Below are positions 27,655 through 35,757 of a stretch of 64,000 nucleotides of DNA, piece by piece. The notes beneath the pieces are model-generated. The model had not been told where the DNA came from. It ran no database searches and saw only the letters and a list, made by a program, of their open reading frames with translations. This DNA is from Chitinophaga polysaccharea (lineage in GTDB: Bacteria; Bacteroidota; Bacteroidia; Chitinophagales; Chitinophagaceae): contig NZ_CABFVU010000003.1 in NCBI RefSeq assembly GCF_902150045.1, positions 496,001 to 560,000 of the forward strand. Reading direction: 5' to 3'. The position numbers and the translations under genes were made by a program. Numbering within the stretch: the stretch's first letter is position 1; each line of letters opens with the position of its first letter.

Positions 27655-28626
27655 ATGATTATGAAAGCCGTAGCCGTATCAAAATTCAAAGACATTCCTG
27701 TGGTGATGGATCTTCCGAAACCCGCAGTACGACCGGGAACAGTGCTGGTGAAGGTAGCTGCCGCCGGTATGAATCCGTTCGACTGGAAAATGATCGATGG
27801 CATTATGGACGACGGGAAAACGAAACACCAGTTCCCCCTTATTATGGGCGTAGATGGCGCCGGTACCATAGAAGAAGTGGGAGAGGGCGTTACCCGGTTT
27901 AAGGTAGGCGATAAGATCTACGGCCAGTTTATTCATTCCCCTATCGGGGAAGGCTCCTATGCGGAATATGCTATTGTGCCGGAGAAATCAGGTATTACCA
28001 AAGCGCCGTCCGGTATATCTGCCGTAGAAGCGGCAGCAGTGCCTACTTCCGGTATGACCGCCCAGCAACTCCTGGATAAATTGGACCTCCAGGAAGGCAA
28101 TACCCTGCTCATTGTAGGCGCTACCGGCGGCGTAGGCTCCTTTGCTGTACAACTGGCAGCAGCGCAGGGCATACATGTTATCGCTACCGTTTCCGACGAA
28201 GCCGGTGCAGAAAGAATGAAGAAGCTGGGGGCAGCTGAAACCATCAACTATAAAACAGCCTCATTAACCGGGCAGGTAAAGGAAAAATACCCCGAAGGGG
28301 TTGATGGCCTGCTGGACCTGATCAGCAACAGTGAAAATTTTGAAGCTCACCTCGATTTGCTGAAACCCGGCAGCGGCGCCCTCACCACCGCTTTTGTAGC
28401 AAAAGAAGAAGCGCTGAAAAGCAGGAATCTGCACGGAGGCAATTTCGAAACACAAGGCAGCGCCGCATCGCTGGATACGCTCACCCTTATCATCGACCGC
28501 GGAGGACTAACCATCCCAGTAGAAAATAAAATCAGGCTGGAAGATGCACCGGCAGCCATTGCACTAAGCCGGCAGGCGAAAGCCAAAGGTAAAACGGTGA
28601 TCGTTATCGGCGCGGATTTTGTCTGA
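27655..28626 (+). CDS. NADP-dependent quinone oxidoreductase-like protein (MDR family)
   Basis: A 323-residue zinc-independent medium-chain reductase: GroES-like N-terminal half (PAVRPGTVLVKVAAAGMNPFDW) and a Rossmann half with the nucleotide motif VGATGGVGSFAVQLA. The quinone reductase/2-haloacrylate reductase group is the closest by eye; the substrate is unknown. The last residues and stop codon (GADFV then TGA at 28624-28626) are encoded inside the left arm of palindromic copy 4, so the original C-terminus may have been altered by the element. Confidence 0.9.
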   Translation: MIMKAVAVSKFKDIPVVMDLPKPAVRPGTVLVKVAAAGMNPFDWKMIDGIMDDGKTKHQFPLIMGVDGAGTIEEVGEGVTRFKVGDKIYGQFIHSPIGEGSYAEYAIVPEKSGITKAPSGISAVEAAAVPTSGMTAQQLLDKLDLQEGNTLLIVGATGGVGSFAVQLAAAQGIHVIATVSDEAGAERMKKLGAAETINYKTASLTGQVKEKYPEGVDGLLDLISNSENFEAHLDLLKPGSGALTTAFVAKEEALKSRNLHGGNFETQGSAASLDTLTLIIDRGGLTIPVENKIRLEDAPAAIALSRQAKAKGKTVIVIGADFV

Positions 28627-28807
28627 CTCACTGATTATGATGATTTCTTTGATTTTTACTTTTAGTTTTTTGTTTTAGATGCTATTTAAAATAGTTAAGG
28701 GAGATAAAGCGAATATATCCGTCGCATCTCCCTTAACTATTTATATTTATAAGCTCAAAAAAATAAAATCAAAGAAATCATCATAATCAGTGAGTCAGAC
28801 AAAATCC
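28613..28807. repeat. nested palindromic element, copy 4
   Basis: Outer arms GGATTTTGTCTGACTCACTG onward and the exact complement ending at 28807 pair for over 35 bases. Core TTAAGGGAGAT and ATCTCCCTTAA lie at about 28695-28737. The copy sits between convergent genes: the left arm gives the stop of the oxidoreductase, and the right end meets the manA stop (28807-28809). It could act as a two-way terminator or an RNA hairpin on either transcript. Confidence 0.92.
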
Positions 28808-30009
28808 TACACATTCGCCGTTGCCTTAAACAACTCCGCCGCTCCGTCGGTGCTGATCTCGTAGGAGGCCCCATACGTTGTAAAAGCGCATTGCCCCTTC
28901 TGTAACGCCAGTGTGTCCTCGCCTTTAATAGTGGCGCTGCCTTTTATTACAATCAGTATCTCCGCAGCTTTGGCGGTATGCTTGTACACCTGTCCGGCGC
29001 TAAGCTCAATTTTACTCACTTCAAAATCCGGCGCCGGGGAAGGATAGATCCTTTCCAGGCCATCCGCGCTTACATCGCCTTTAATAATATGCGGATGCAC
29101 GCCTTCAAAACGGGTATGCTTCAGCAGCTCGGGCACATCCACATGCTTAGGGGTAAGACCGCCACGCAGTACATTGTCTGAATTGGCCATCAGCTCTACG
29201 TTCTGGCCTTCCAGGTAAGCGTGGGGGATACCTGCATCCTGGAACACAGCCTCGCCAGGCTGCACCTGCATGATGTTGAAGAAATAAATAGAGAAGATGC
29301 CACGATCCAGTTTGTCTTTACTGTTTGGATCATTCAGCACCGCACGGGCTGCCCAGAAACCAGGATCGGTTTTAGACAGTTTGTTTGCTTTGTAGGGAAG
29401 GATCACCCGGTCTGTCAGTGGACGGAGAATGATGTTCACCAGCGGTTGCGGCATCTCCATTACATTTTTATACAGGCCATAATAACCTTCTTTTTCGTAT
29501 ATACTTACCAGTGATATGAACTCCGGAACGGTTTTCAGTACTTCCAGTAATTTTTCATGCGGCAGGAAGCCGTGAAGAAGATAAAACTCGCTCAACGCCA
29601 CCATAATTTCAGGCTTATGGTTGTCGTCTTTATAATTGCGGTAAGGCGCATTCAATGGGATACCTTCTGCATTCTCCCTGGCAAATCCTTTCTCTGCTTC
29701 ACTTTTGGTAGGGTGTACCTGGATAGATAACATATCTTTTACATCCAGGATCTTAAAGAGAAAAGGCAGCTCCTTAAACCGTTCCCAAACCGCGGGGCCG
29801 GTAATGTTAGCCGGGTCCGTTTTGATCAGTTCATTCAACGGTACCTGTCCGCCGGCAGTGGCGATATTGGACGGTGCGCTGGGATGCGCGCCCATCCAGT
29901 ATTCTGCGCTGGGCTGATCCGAAGGGGGAATACCTAACAGCTCGGGAATATATTTATATCCGCCCCATGCGTAATGCTGTACTTTTCCTTCCAGTCTGAA
30001 TAAGTTCAT
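28807..30009 (-). CDS. manA: mannose-6-phosphate isomerase, class I
   Basis: Interconverts mannose-6-phosphate and fructose-6-phosphate, a zinc enzyme of the type I cupin family. The 400 residues are full length. Landmarks include the opening LEGKVQHYAWGGY, the zinc-site region SIQVHPTKSEAEKG with the DDNHKPEIMVAL segment, and GEAVFQDAGIPHAYLEG with the late His ligand. It is a single gene, divergent from yraN and convergent on the palindromic element. Confidence 0.95.
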   Translation of the reverse strand: MNLFRLEGKVQHYAWGGYKYIPELLGIPPSDQPSAEYWMGAHPSAPSNIATAGGQVPLNELIKTDPANITGPAVWERFKELPFLFKILDVKDMLSIQVHPTKSEAEKGFARENAEGIPLNAPYRNYKDDNHKPEIMVALSEFYLLHGFLPHEKLLEVLKTVPEFISLVSIYEKEGYYGLYKNVMEMPQPLVNIILRPLTDRVILPYKANKLSKTDPGFWAARAVLNDPNSKDKLDRGIFSIYFFNIMQVQPGEAVFQDAGIPHAYLEGQNVELMANSDNVLRGGLTPKHVDVPELLKHTRFEGVHPHIIKGDVSADGLERIYPSPAPDFEVSKIELSAGQVYKHTAKAAEILIVIKGSATIKGEDTLALQKGQCAFTTYGASYEISTDGAAELFKATANV

Positions 30010-30143
30010 AATATAGTAATCTGTTTACTTGTTAAATACCAGGGAATCGATAATTTTATATGCCTGCAAAAATAGGTGTTAGGAATAAATAATTCCCTAC
30101 ACCCGGAAGTAAATTGTTTGTAATACCCAAATCCAGCAACAAA

Positions 30144-30494
30144 ATGGCAAATCACTTATCCCTGGGGCAACAGGGCGAATTAATTGCACAGGCATATGTT
30201 CGCCGCTATTGTACCATCCTGCATGTGAACTGGAAATCAGGCAGGAAAGAAATTGATATCATCGCCGGAAAAGAAGCGCAGATCTATTTCATAGAGGTAA
30301 AAACACGGAGCACGGATCGCTTCGGATGGCCCGAGGAAGCTGTGAATGCCCGTAAGGAAGAACATATCCGCAGTGTGGCCACCGATTATCTCCAGTATTA
30401 TCATCTCAGCCCGGTAGCTATCCGCTTCGATATTATTGCCATCACCTTTTGGGGAGATACCTATGAACTGGAACATCTTAAAGATGTGTTCTGA
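30144..30494 (+). CDS. YraN family (UPF0102) endonuclease-like protein
   Basis: A 116-residue protein with the small nuclease-like fold related to archaeal Holliday-junction resolvases. It contains GQQGELIAQAYVRR, KEIDIIAGKEAQIYFIEVKTR (the D-x-n-E-V-K type active-site pattern) and RFDIIAI near the end, as in the family. The biological role of YraN proteins is not settled. I chose ATG 30144; the upstream extension uses TTG and is unlikely. Confidence 0.9.
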   Translation: MANHLSLGQQGELIAQAYVRRYCTILHVNWKSGRKEIDIIAGKEAQIYFIEVKTRSTDRFGWPEEAVNARKEEHIRSVATDYLQYYHLSPVAIRFDIIAITFWGDTYELEHLKDVF

Positions 30495-30894
30495 GCGCGG
30501 TTTTCATTACATTATCATTAACTGGTTATTAACAAAAAAATGCCTATGATTATTTTGTAATACTATATCTTTGCATCAGCTTTTAGAACCTACCCCTGAG
30601 CTGTTATCCCCCGGTATCCCGGTAGTTTTCAAGCAAGATTCATTTCCCTGGAAATGCCTGATGCAGTGGCTGGTATGGCCTGATGCAGGCGATGTATTTC
30701 TATCAGCGGGAGAGATGAGTTACCGGCGATTGCCAATAACAAAAAAAGAGGGGAATAGAAATTAATACACATTGAACAGCGTTTGTTTAACCGTGGCTAT
30801 TACGCTACCAACGCATTGATCGCAGTTAATTAATTGCTTTCGGGAGTCAAAAAAAAGCTCCGTCCTGTAAGACGGAGCTTTTTCTGTTTCAGAT
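30495..30894. other. spacer with an orphan promoter-like box, no clear gene
   Basis: A TATCTTTG box at 30566-30573 fits the -7 promoter consensus, but no convincing gene follows. The frame after it runs 64 codons to 30765 with no ATG until codon 31. The 11-base direct repeat GCCTGATGCAG occurs at about 30657 and 30679. A good terminator closes the stretch at 30857. It could encode a small RNA, a short protein or the leader of a lost gene. Confidence 0.35.
30857..30883. terminator. bidirectional Rho-independent terminator
   Basis: GCTCCGTC pairs with GACGGAGC around CTGTAA. A runs on the left and TTTTT on the right make it usable from both strands; on the minus strand it ends purB. Confidence 0.85.
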
Positions 30895-32232
30895 TTACCA
30901 CAAACCGGTATAATTATGTGGTGTAATGGCTTTCAGTTCTTTTTTGAGGGCCGCGCTGATCTTCAGGCTGTCCACAAATTTATGCATGCTTTTCTGTGTG
31001 ATCTGTTCTCCGCCGCGGGTAAGCTCTTTCAGGGCTTCATATGGCTGCGGGTAGTTTTCACGGCGTAATACGGTTTGAATTGCTTCTGCTACCACGGCCC
31101 AGTTATTTTCCAGGTCGTCCTTTAGTTTCGCTTCATTGAGGATCAGTTTTTCCAGTCCCTTCTGGATAGATTTTGTAGCCAGCAGGGTATGGCCAAACGG
31201 AACACCGAGGTTACGCAATACCGTAGAATCGGTCAGGTCGCGCTGCAGGCGGGAAACCGGCAGCTTTGCGCTCAGGTGCTCAAACAATGCGTTAGCCAGA
31301 CCGAGGTTACCTTCTGCATTTTCAAAATCGATGGGGTTCACCTTATGCGGCATCGCGGAGGAGCCCACTTCGTTCTTCTTGATTTTCTGTTTGAAGTAAT
31401 CCATGGAGATGTAAGTCCATACGTCGCGGCAGAAGTCAAGTAATATAGTATTGATCCGTTTCAGGGCATCAAACTGTGCAGAGATGTTGTCGTAATGCTC
31501 AATCTGTGTAGTATACTTCATACGTTGCAGTCCCAGTGTGGTGTTCACGAATTTCTCGCCGAACTTCTCCCAGTTGATCTTTGGGAAAGCCACATGATGT
31601 GCGTTGAAGTTACCGGTAGCACCGCCAAATTTTGCTGCAAAAGGAATGTGGCTGAGCAGGTTCACCTGTCCTTCCAGTCTTTCTACAAACACCAGGATCT
31701 CTTTACCCAAAATGGTAGGAGAGGCAGGCTGACCGTGAGTACGGGCCAGCATAGGCACTTTCATCCATGATGATCCCAGTTTCTTCAGTTCCAGGATCAG
31801 GTTGGCCAGGGCAGGCATATATACCTGTTCTACGGCGTCTTTCCAGAGAAGGGGGGTAGCGGTATTGTTTACGTCCTGTGAAGTAAGGCCGAAATGTACC
31901 CATTCCAGTTTATCTTCCAGGCCCAGGTTTTTCAGTTCATTTTTCAGGAAATATTCAACTGCCTTTACGTCGTGGTTGGTAATTTTCTCTGTGTCTTTGA
32001 TCAGTTGTGCGTTCTCGATGGTGAACTCCTGGTAAATTTTACGCAGGGCGGGGAACTTGGCTTTAGGCAGTGTAAACAGCTTCTGCTCTGAAAGCGCAAT
32101 AAAATATTCCACCTCTACCATCACACGGTAACGGATCAACGCAAATTCAGAAAAATAATTGGCCAGCTCGTCCAGTTGTTTGCGATAGCGCCCGTCCAGC
32201 GGAGAAATGGCAGTTAAAGGTTGTAGTTGCAT
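30895..32232 (-). CDS. purB: adenylosuccinate lyase
   Basis: Catalyses two fumarate-releasing steps in purine synthesis (SAICAR to AICAR, adenylosuccinate to AMP). The 445 residues correspond to the long E. coli-type form. The fumarase/aspartase superfamily signature SSAMPHKVNPIDFENAEGN is present, together with HFGLTSQDVNNTA and TRTHGQPASPT type regions. Single gene with its own terminator. Confidence 0.97.
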   Translation of the reverse strand: MQLQPLTAISPLDGRYRKQLDELANYFSEFALIRYRVMVEVEYFIALSEQKLFTLPKAKFPALRKIYQEFTIENAQLIKDTEKITNHDVKAVEYFLKNELKNLGLEDKLEWVHFGLTSQDVNNTATPLLWKDAVEQVYMPALANLILELKKLGSSWMKVPMLARTHGQPASPTILGKEILVFVERLEGQVNLLSHIPFAAKFGGATGNFNAHHVAFPKINWEKFGEKFVNTTLGLQRMKYTTQIEHYDNISAQFDALKRINTILLDFCRDVWTYISMDYFKQKIKKNEVGSSAMPHKVNPIDFENAEGNLGLANALFEHLSAKLPVSRLQRDLTDSTVLRNLGVPFGHTLLATKSIQKGLEKLILNEAKLKDDLENNWAVVAEAIQTVLRRENYPQPYEALKELTRGGEQITQKSMHKFVDSLKISAALKKELKAITPHNYTGLW

Positions 32233-32346
32233 AATGTATGTATTCCAGTATTACTATTAACATGTTTGAATGGCTGCAAGTTCTCCCTAAATCCCGATTT
32301 ACAGGACCACAATTATTCATTTGGAACTTGTTAACCGGGATTTAAT

Positions 32347-32354
32347 TACTTTTG
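32347..32354 (+). promoter_or_regulatory. -7 box for mqnA
   Basis: TACTTTTG matches TAnnTTTG. It lies 20 bases before the TTG at 32375, and its place inside the longer reading frame argues against the upstream start at 32321. Confidence 0.5.
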
Positions 32355-32374
32355 CAGCTTCAAAATTACTGAAA

Positions 32375-33127
32375 TTGGAACGGAAAGTAAAAGTTGCGGC
32401 TGTAAGTTATTTGAATACGAAGCCTTTATTGTATGGATTCAGGAGTCATCCGGTGATGGAGATGATGGAATTATCGATGGATTATCCCGCTAAAATAGCC
32501 CAGCAGCTGATAGATGGAGAGGTGGATGTAGCGTTGGTGCCGGTAGCTATTATTCCTAAACTGAAGGAATATCATATCATAGCAGATTATTGTATCGGAG
32601 CGGAAGGACCTGTGGCCTCCGTTTGTTTATACAGCGATGTGCCGCTGAATGAGATCAAACGTATTTACCTGGATTACCAGAGCCGTACATCGGTAGCGCT
32701 GCTGAAAGTGCTGGTACGTGAATACTGGAAACTGGATGTGGAGTTTGTGGACACCAACGGCGACTACCAGGATAAGATCAGGGGGACCGATGCGGGGCTG
32801 GTGATCGGCGACCGCGCCTTGGAACAACGCAAAATTTCTCCGTATATTTATGATCTGGCAGAGTATTGGATGCGTTTTACCAGCCTGCCCTTTATCTTCG
32901 CGGCCTGGATCAGCAACAAACCCCTTCCGGCTGAATTTATAAAGGAGTTCAACCATGCTACTGGCATCGGAACACAGAACATCCCGGCAGTAGTGGCTGA
33001 AAACCCTTACGCAGTATACGATCTTACCACGTATTATGTTCATAACATCAGCTACCCGCTAACACCGGCGAAGCGGCAGGGGATGCAAAAATTCCTCGGA
33101 TACCTGTTACAGGAGAGGGTTGCATGA
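32375..33127 (+). CDS. mqnA: chorismate dehydratase-like menaquinone enzyme (MqnA family)
   Basis: A periplasmic-binding-protein-fold enzyme of the MqnA/MqnD group. MqnA dehydrates chorismate to 3-enolpyruvylbenzoate, the first step of the futalosine route to menaquinone. The product begins KVKVAAVSYLNTKPLLYG, where the SYLNTKP motif is family-defining, and has about 250 residues. There is no ATG near the start, and TTG 32375, just after the -7 box, is my choice; confidence in the start is modest. No other mqn gene is adjacent. Confidence 0.85.
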   Translation: MERKVKVAAVSYLNTKPLLYGFRSHPVMEMMELSMDYPAKIAQQLIDGEVDVALVPVAIIPKLKEYHIIADYCIGAEGPVASVCLYSDVPLNEIKRIYLDYQSRTSVALLKVLVREYWKLDVEFVDTNGDYQDKIRGTDAGLVIGDRALEQRKISPYIYDLAEYWMRFTSLPFIFAAWISNKPLPAEFIKEFNHATGIGTQNIPAVVAENPYAVYDLTTYYVHNISYPLTPAKRQGMQKFLGYLLQERVA

Positions 33128-33184
33128 TCAAGTCCACCTCCTGTCCGCGTAATCTCCGCGACCGGAGCATGAGTAAAGCGAGTG

Positions 33185-33211
33185 CTTCGCGTGTGCAAAG
33201 CATACGCGAAG
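33185..33211. repeat. hairpin beside the miniature palindrome
   Basis: CTTCGCGTGTGC and GCATACGCGAAG form a 12-bp stem (one G-T pair) around AAA. It has no T run. It overlaps the left end of the miniature palindromic element and lies about 60 bases past the mqnA stop. Confidence 0.6.
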
Positions 33212-33241
33212 GTTGTCTGACCTGAATCAGACAAAATTCGC
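33206..33241. repeat. miniature palindromic element (outer arms only)
   Basis: GCGAAGGTTGTCTGA and TCAGACAAAATTCGC face each other with only a few bases between. They match the extreme ends of the full palindromic copies (GCGGATTTTGTCTGACTCA), so this looks like a copy that has lost the inner arms and the core, or the minimal insertion unit. Confidence 0.6.
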
Positions 33242-33301
33242 TTCGTTCTTTTTAGTATCTTCATAGTTCGCACTATTATCTGCTCAATTTAATCTTCGCT
33301 C

Positions 33302-33961
33302 ATGAAAATCGGTATCCTTGGAAGCGGACCTGTTGGATTAACTCTTGGTAAAGGGCTTATTCAAACAGGGCATCATGTTACAATCGGTACCCGCAACCCT
33401 TCGAGGGAAGCCCTGCAGCAATGGATAAAGAAGCAAGGAAAGCAGGCCATGGCCGGTACTTTCAGGCAGGCGGCCGAATTTGGGGAACTACTGCTGATCT
33501 GTACCAGCTGGGCAGGTACCAAAAAAGCCATTGAAGCCGCCGGCATTTGGAACTTCAAATCCAAAACAGTGGTGGATGTTACCAATCCGCTTGATGGCAA
33601 AGGTCCCGATGAAAACGGGCGTCTTACCTTCACTATTGGTCATACCAACTCCGCCGGTGAACAAATACAAGCCTGGCTGCCTCCTGACGCCAATGTGGTA
33701 AAGGCGCTCAGTTGTATCGGCCACGAAAAAATGTTGCTGCCCGACTTTAAGGAAGGCGCACCCACTATGTTTATTGCTGGTAATAATATCGATGCCAAAC
33801 GGGAAGTAGTGAACCTCCTGCACCAGATCGGCTGGCATGATGTGGCGGATATGGGAAAGATAGAAATGAGCCGCAGCATAGAACCGCTCTCCATTTTATG
33901 GGCCGCCTGGGGATTCCTGAACGACAGCTCCGGACACGCTTTCAAATTATTAAAACGATAA
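33302..33961 (+). CDS. NADPH-dependent F420 reductase-like dinucleotide-binding protein
   Basis: A 219-residue Rossmann protein of the COG2085 group. The N-terminal MKIGILGSGPVGLTLGKGL is the NAD(P)-binding site and GTRNPSR suggests NADPH preference. The WGFLNDSSGHAFKLL end is compatible with the family. Bacteroidota normally lack coenzyme F420, so the physiological substrate is unknown. Confidence 0.8.
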   Translation: MKIGILGSGPVGLTLGKGLIQTGHHVTIGTRNPSREALQQWIKKQGKQAMAGTFRQAAEFGELLLICTSWAGTKKAIEAAGIWNFKSKTVVDVTNPLDGKGPDENGRLTFTIGHTNSAGEQIQAWLPPDANVVKALSCIGHEKMLLPDFKEGAPTMFIAGNNIDAKREVVNLLHQIGWHDVADMGKIEMSRSIEPLSILWAAWGFLNDSSGHAFKLLKR

Positions 33962-33968
33962 ACAAAGA

Positions 33969-34076
33969 GAGGCTGTATCAAAAGTAATCTGAAGGTCCTG
34001 AGAATTGCGTAAACGAAAATTCTCTCCATCAGGTACCCGAATAAAATCGAGTAAAAATTACTTATGATACAGCCTC
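33969..34076. repeat. possible MITE with IS-like terminal inverted repeats
   Basis: GAGGCTGTATCAAAAGTAAT (33969-33988) pairs with the complement at 34057-34076, one mismatch, and a weaker inner inverted repeat (CCTGAGAATT region) fills the middle. The 108-base unit contains no gene. Ends of the GAGGCTGTATCAAAA kind are common for insertion sequences in this phylum, so this may be a nonautonomous IS relic. It also functions as a hairpin between convergent genes and is followed by TTTTTT. Confidence 0.55.
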
Positions 34077-34080
34077 TTTT

Positions 34081-35712
34081 TTATTTTACCTTTTTTGAAT
34101 TTATATAGAAGTTTTTATCTACCTCAAAATTCTTCAGATCAGTTAAAGTAATATTGGAACTGCGCCATAACGTGCCTGGGTATATCAGCTTATAACCATT
34201 ATCGCTCAGCTTTACCTTTACCGGCATATTAAAGTCCTTTACATCAGACACCCAACGGTACTGCAGCTGCTGCCCATTGAAACGGTATTCCAGCGTAGGG
34301 ATGGTGGTATGACGCAGGTACTGGTCAAAAACCTTATCCAGCTTCATGCCTACCACCTGGCTCATATAGTCTTCAATTTCCTGTGTTGTTACCGTTTGGT
34401 GATAGAATGTTTTGTTCAGCCCCCGCAGCAGCTGCCGGAAAGCCTCATCGTTTTCCATGATCTGCCGGATGTTGTGCAGCATGTTGGCTCCTTTATAATA
34501 CATATCGCCGCTTCCTTCGGCATTAACGCCATAGGGGGCAATAATAGGTTTATCATTTAAGATGTTCTTGCGGATGCCCTGTACATATTCATCTGCAGCC
34601 TTACGCCCGTATTGGCATTCGGTATAAAGGGTTTCGGAGTAGTTGGTGAAAGATTCATGGATCCACATATCAGCCAGGTCTTTACTGGTGATGCTGTTGC
34701 CAAACCATTCGTGGCCGCTTTCATGGATAATGAGGAAGTCCCACTTAAGGCCCCAGCCGGTACCGGAAAGATCCCTGCCGGAGTAGCCCATCTGATATTT
34801 GTTGCCATACGCAACCCCGCTCTGGTGCTCCATTCCCAGGAATGGGGCCTCAATCAGTTTGTAGCTGTCTTTATAAAAAGGATATTTTCCAAACCAGTAC
34901 TCAAAGCATTTCAGCATGGGCTTTACTACTTTGAAATGCTCCCGTGCCTTGTCTTCATTATAATCCAGTACCCAGAAACCCAGGTCCAGTTTGCCTCCTT
35001 CGCCTGAATAGGTATCCTTCATTTCTATATAGTTGCCTATGTTCACCGCCACATCATAATTATTGATGGGATTGTCTACATACCACACAAAGGTTTTGGT
35101 GCCGTCGGGGTTGTCGATGGTCTTTTTTAAACGTCCATTGGATACGTCGGTAAGATCGGAAGGAACGGTAACGTTGATGGTCATGTCTTCCGGCTCATCG
35201 CTTTGGGTGTCTTTGTTCGGCCACCAGATGCTGGCGCCCAGGCCCTGGCAGGCAGTGGCTATCCAGGGGCGGCCTTTATCGTCTTTAGCCCAAACCACGC
35301 CGCCATCCCAGGGTGCTTTAACCGCTTTGCGGGGCTTGCCGCTGTAAAACACCGTGATCTTTTTGGATCTGTCCTTTGCCTGCGGCGCTGTTGTTTTTAT
35401 GAACCAGGCATTGCCGTCGCGGGTAACGGGAAGTGATTTCTTATCCTGCACCACACTGTCTATCACCATAGGCGCCTGCAGATCTATTTGCATGATGGAA
35501 TCGGGTTTCAGTATTTTATAGGTAATAGTATTGAACCCGCTGAAGGTGCTGTCGTCCGGGTTTACCCGCACATGCAGGTCGTAGTTTGTAACATCCCACC
35601 AGGCGCGTTGTGGAGTGATAGTGCCTCTCAGCGTGTCCGCCCTGCTGAACTGCTGTGCCCCTGCAGTTAAGGTAGCCATTAGGGCTATACAAAGCATAGG
35701 TATGCCGCGCAT
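34081..35712 (-). CDS. M1 family zinc aminopeptidase, exported
   Basis: A secreted 543-residue M1 metallopeptidase. The signal peptide is MRGIPMLCIALMATLTAGAQ. Zinc site HESGHEWFGN (His330, Glu331, His334) with the third ligand Glu353 in IHESFTNYSE; the substrate-end motif is GMEHQSG (293-299), a variant of GAMEN. It is shorter than PepN-type enzymes because the C-terminal helical domain is absent, as in many Bacteroidota M1 peptidases. Confidence 0.94.
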   Translation of the reverse strand: MRGIPMLCIALMATLTAGAQQFSRADTLRGTITPQRAWWDVTNYDLHVRVNPDDSTFSGFNTITYKILKPDSIMQIDLQAPMVIDSVVQDKKSLPVTRDGNAWFIKTTAPQAKDRSKKITVFYSGKPRKAVKAPWDGGVVWAKDDKGRPWIATACQGLGASIWWPNKDTQSDEPEDMTINVTVPSDLTDVSNGRLKKTIDNPDGTKTFVWYVDNPINNYDVAVNIGNYIEMKDTYSGEGGKLDLGFWVLDYNEDKAREHFKVVKPMLKCFEYWFGKYPFYKDSYKLIEAPFLGMEHQSGVAYGNKYQMGYSGRDLSGTGWGLKWDFLIIHESGHEWFGNSITSKDLADMWIHESFTNYSETLYTECQYGRKAADEYVQGIRKNILNDKPIIAPYGVNAEGSGDMYYKGANMLHNIRQIMENDEAFRQLLRGLNKTFYHQTVTTQEIEDYMSQVVGMKLDKVFDQYLRHTTIPTLEYRFNGQQLQYRWVSDVKDFNMPVKVKLSDNGYKLIYPGTLWRSSNITLTDLKNFEVDKNFYINSKKVK

Positions 35713-35757
35713 ATTTATTCGTATATTTTAGCCTGAAAGATATTAATTTACTGCCAG

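Noticed and set aside
6616..28807. Palindromic copies considered as a CRISPR array or retron/DGR template
   Set aside because: Copies are dispersed, lack regular spacers, and there is no cas gene or reverse transcriptase in the window.
30571..30765. 64-codon frame after the orphan -7 box
   Set aside because: It needs a TTG start inside the promoter box, and the first ATG comes at codon 31. Kept only as part of the spacer description.
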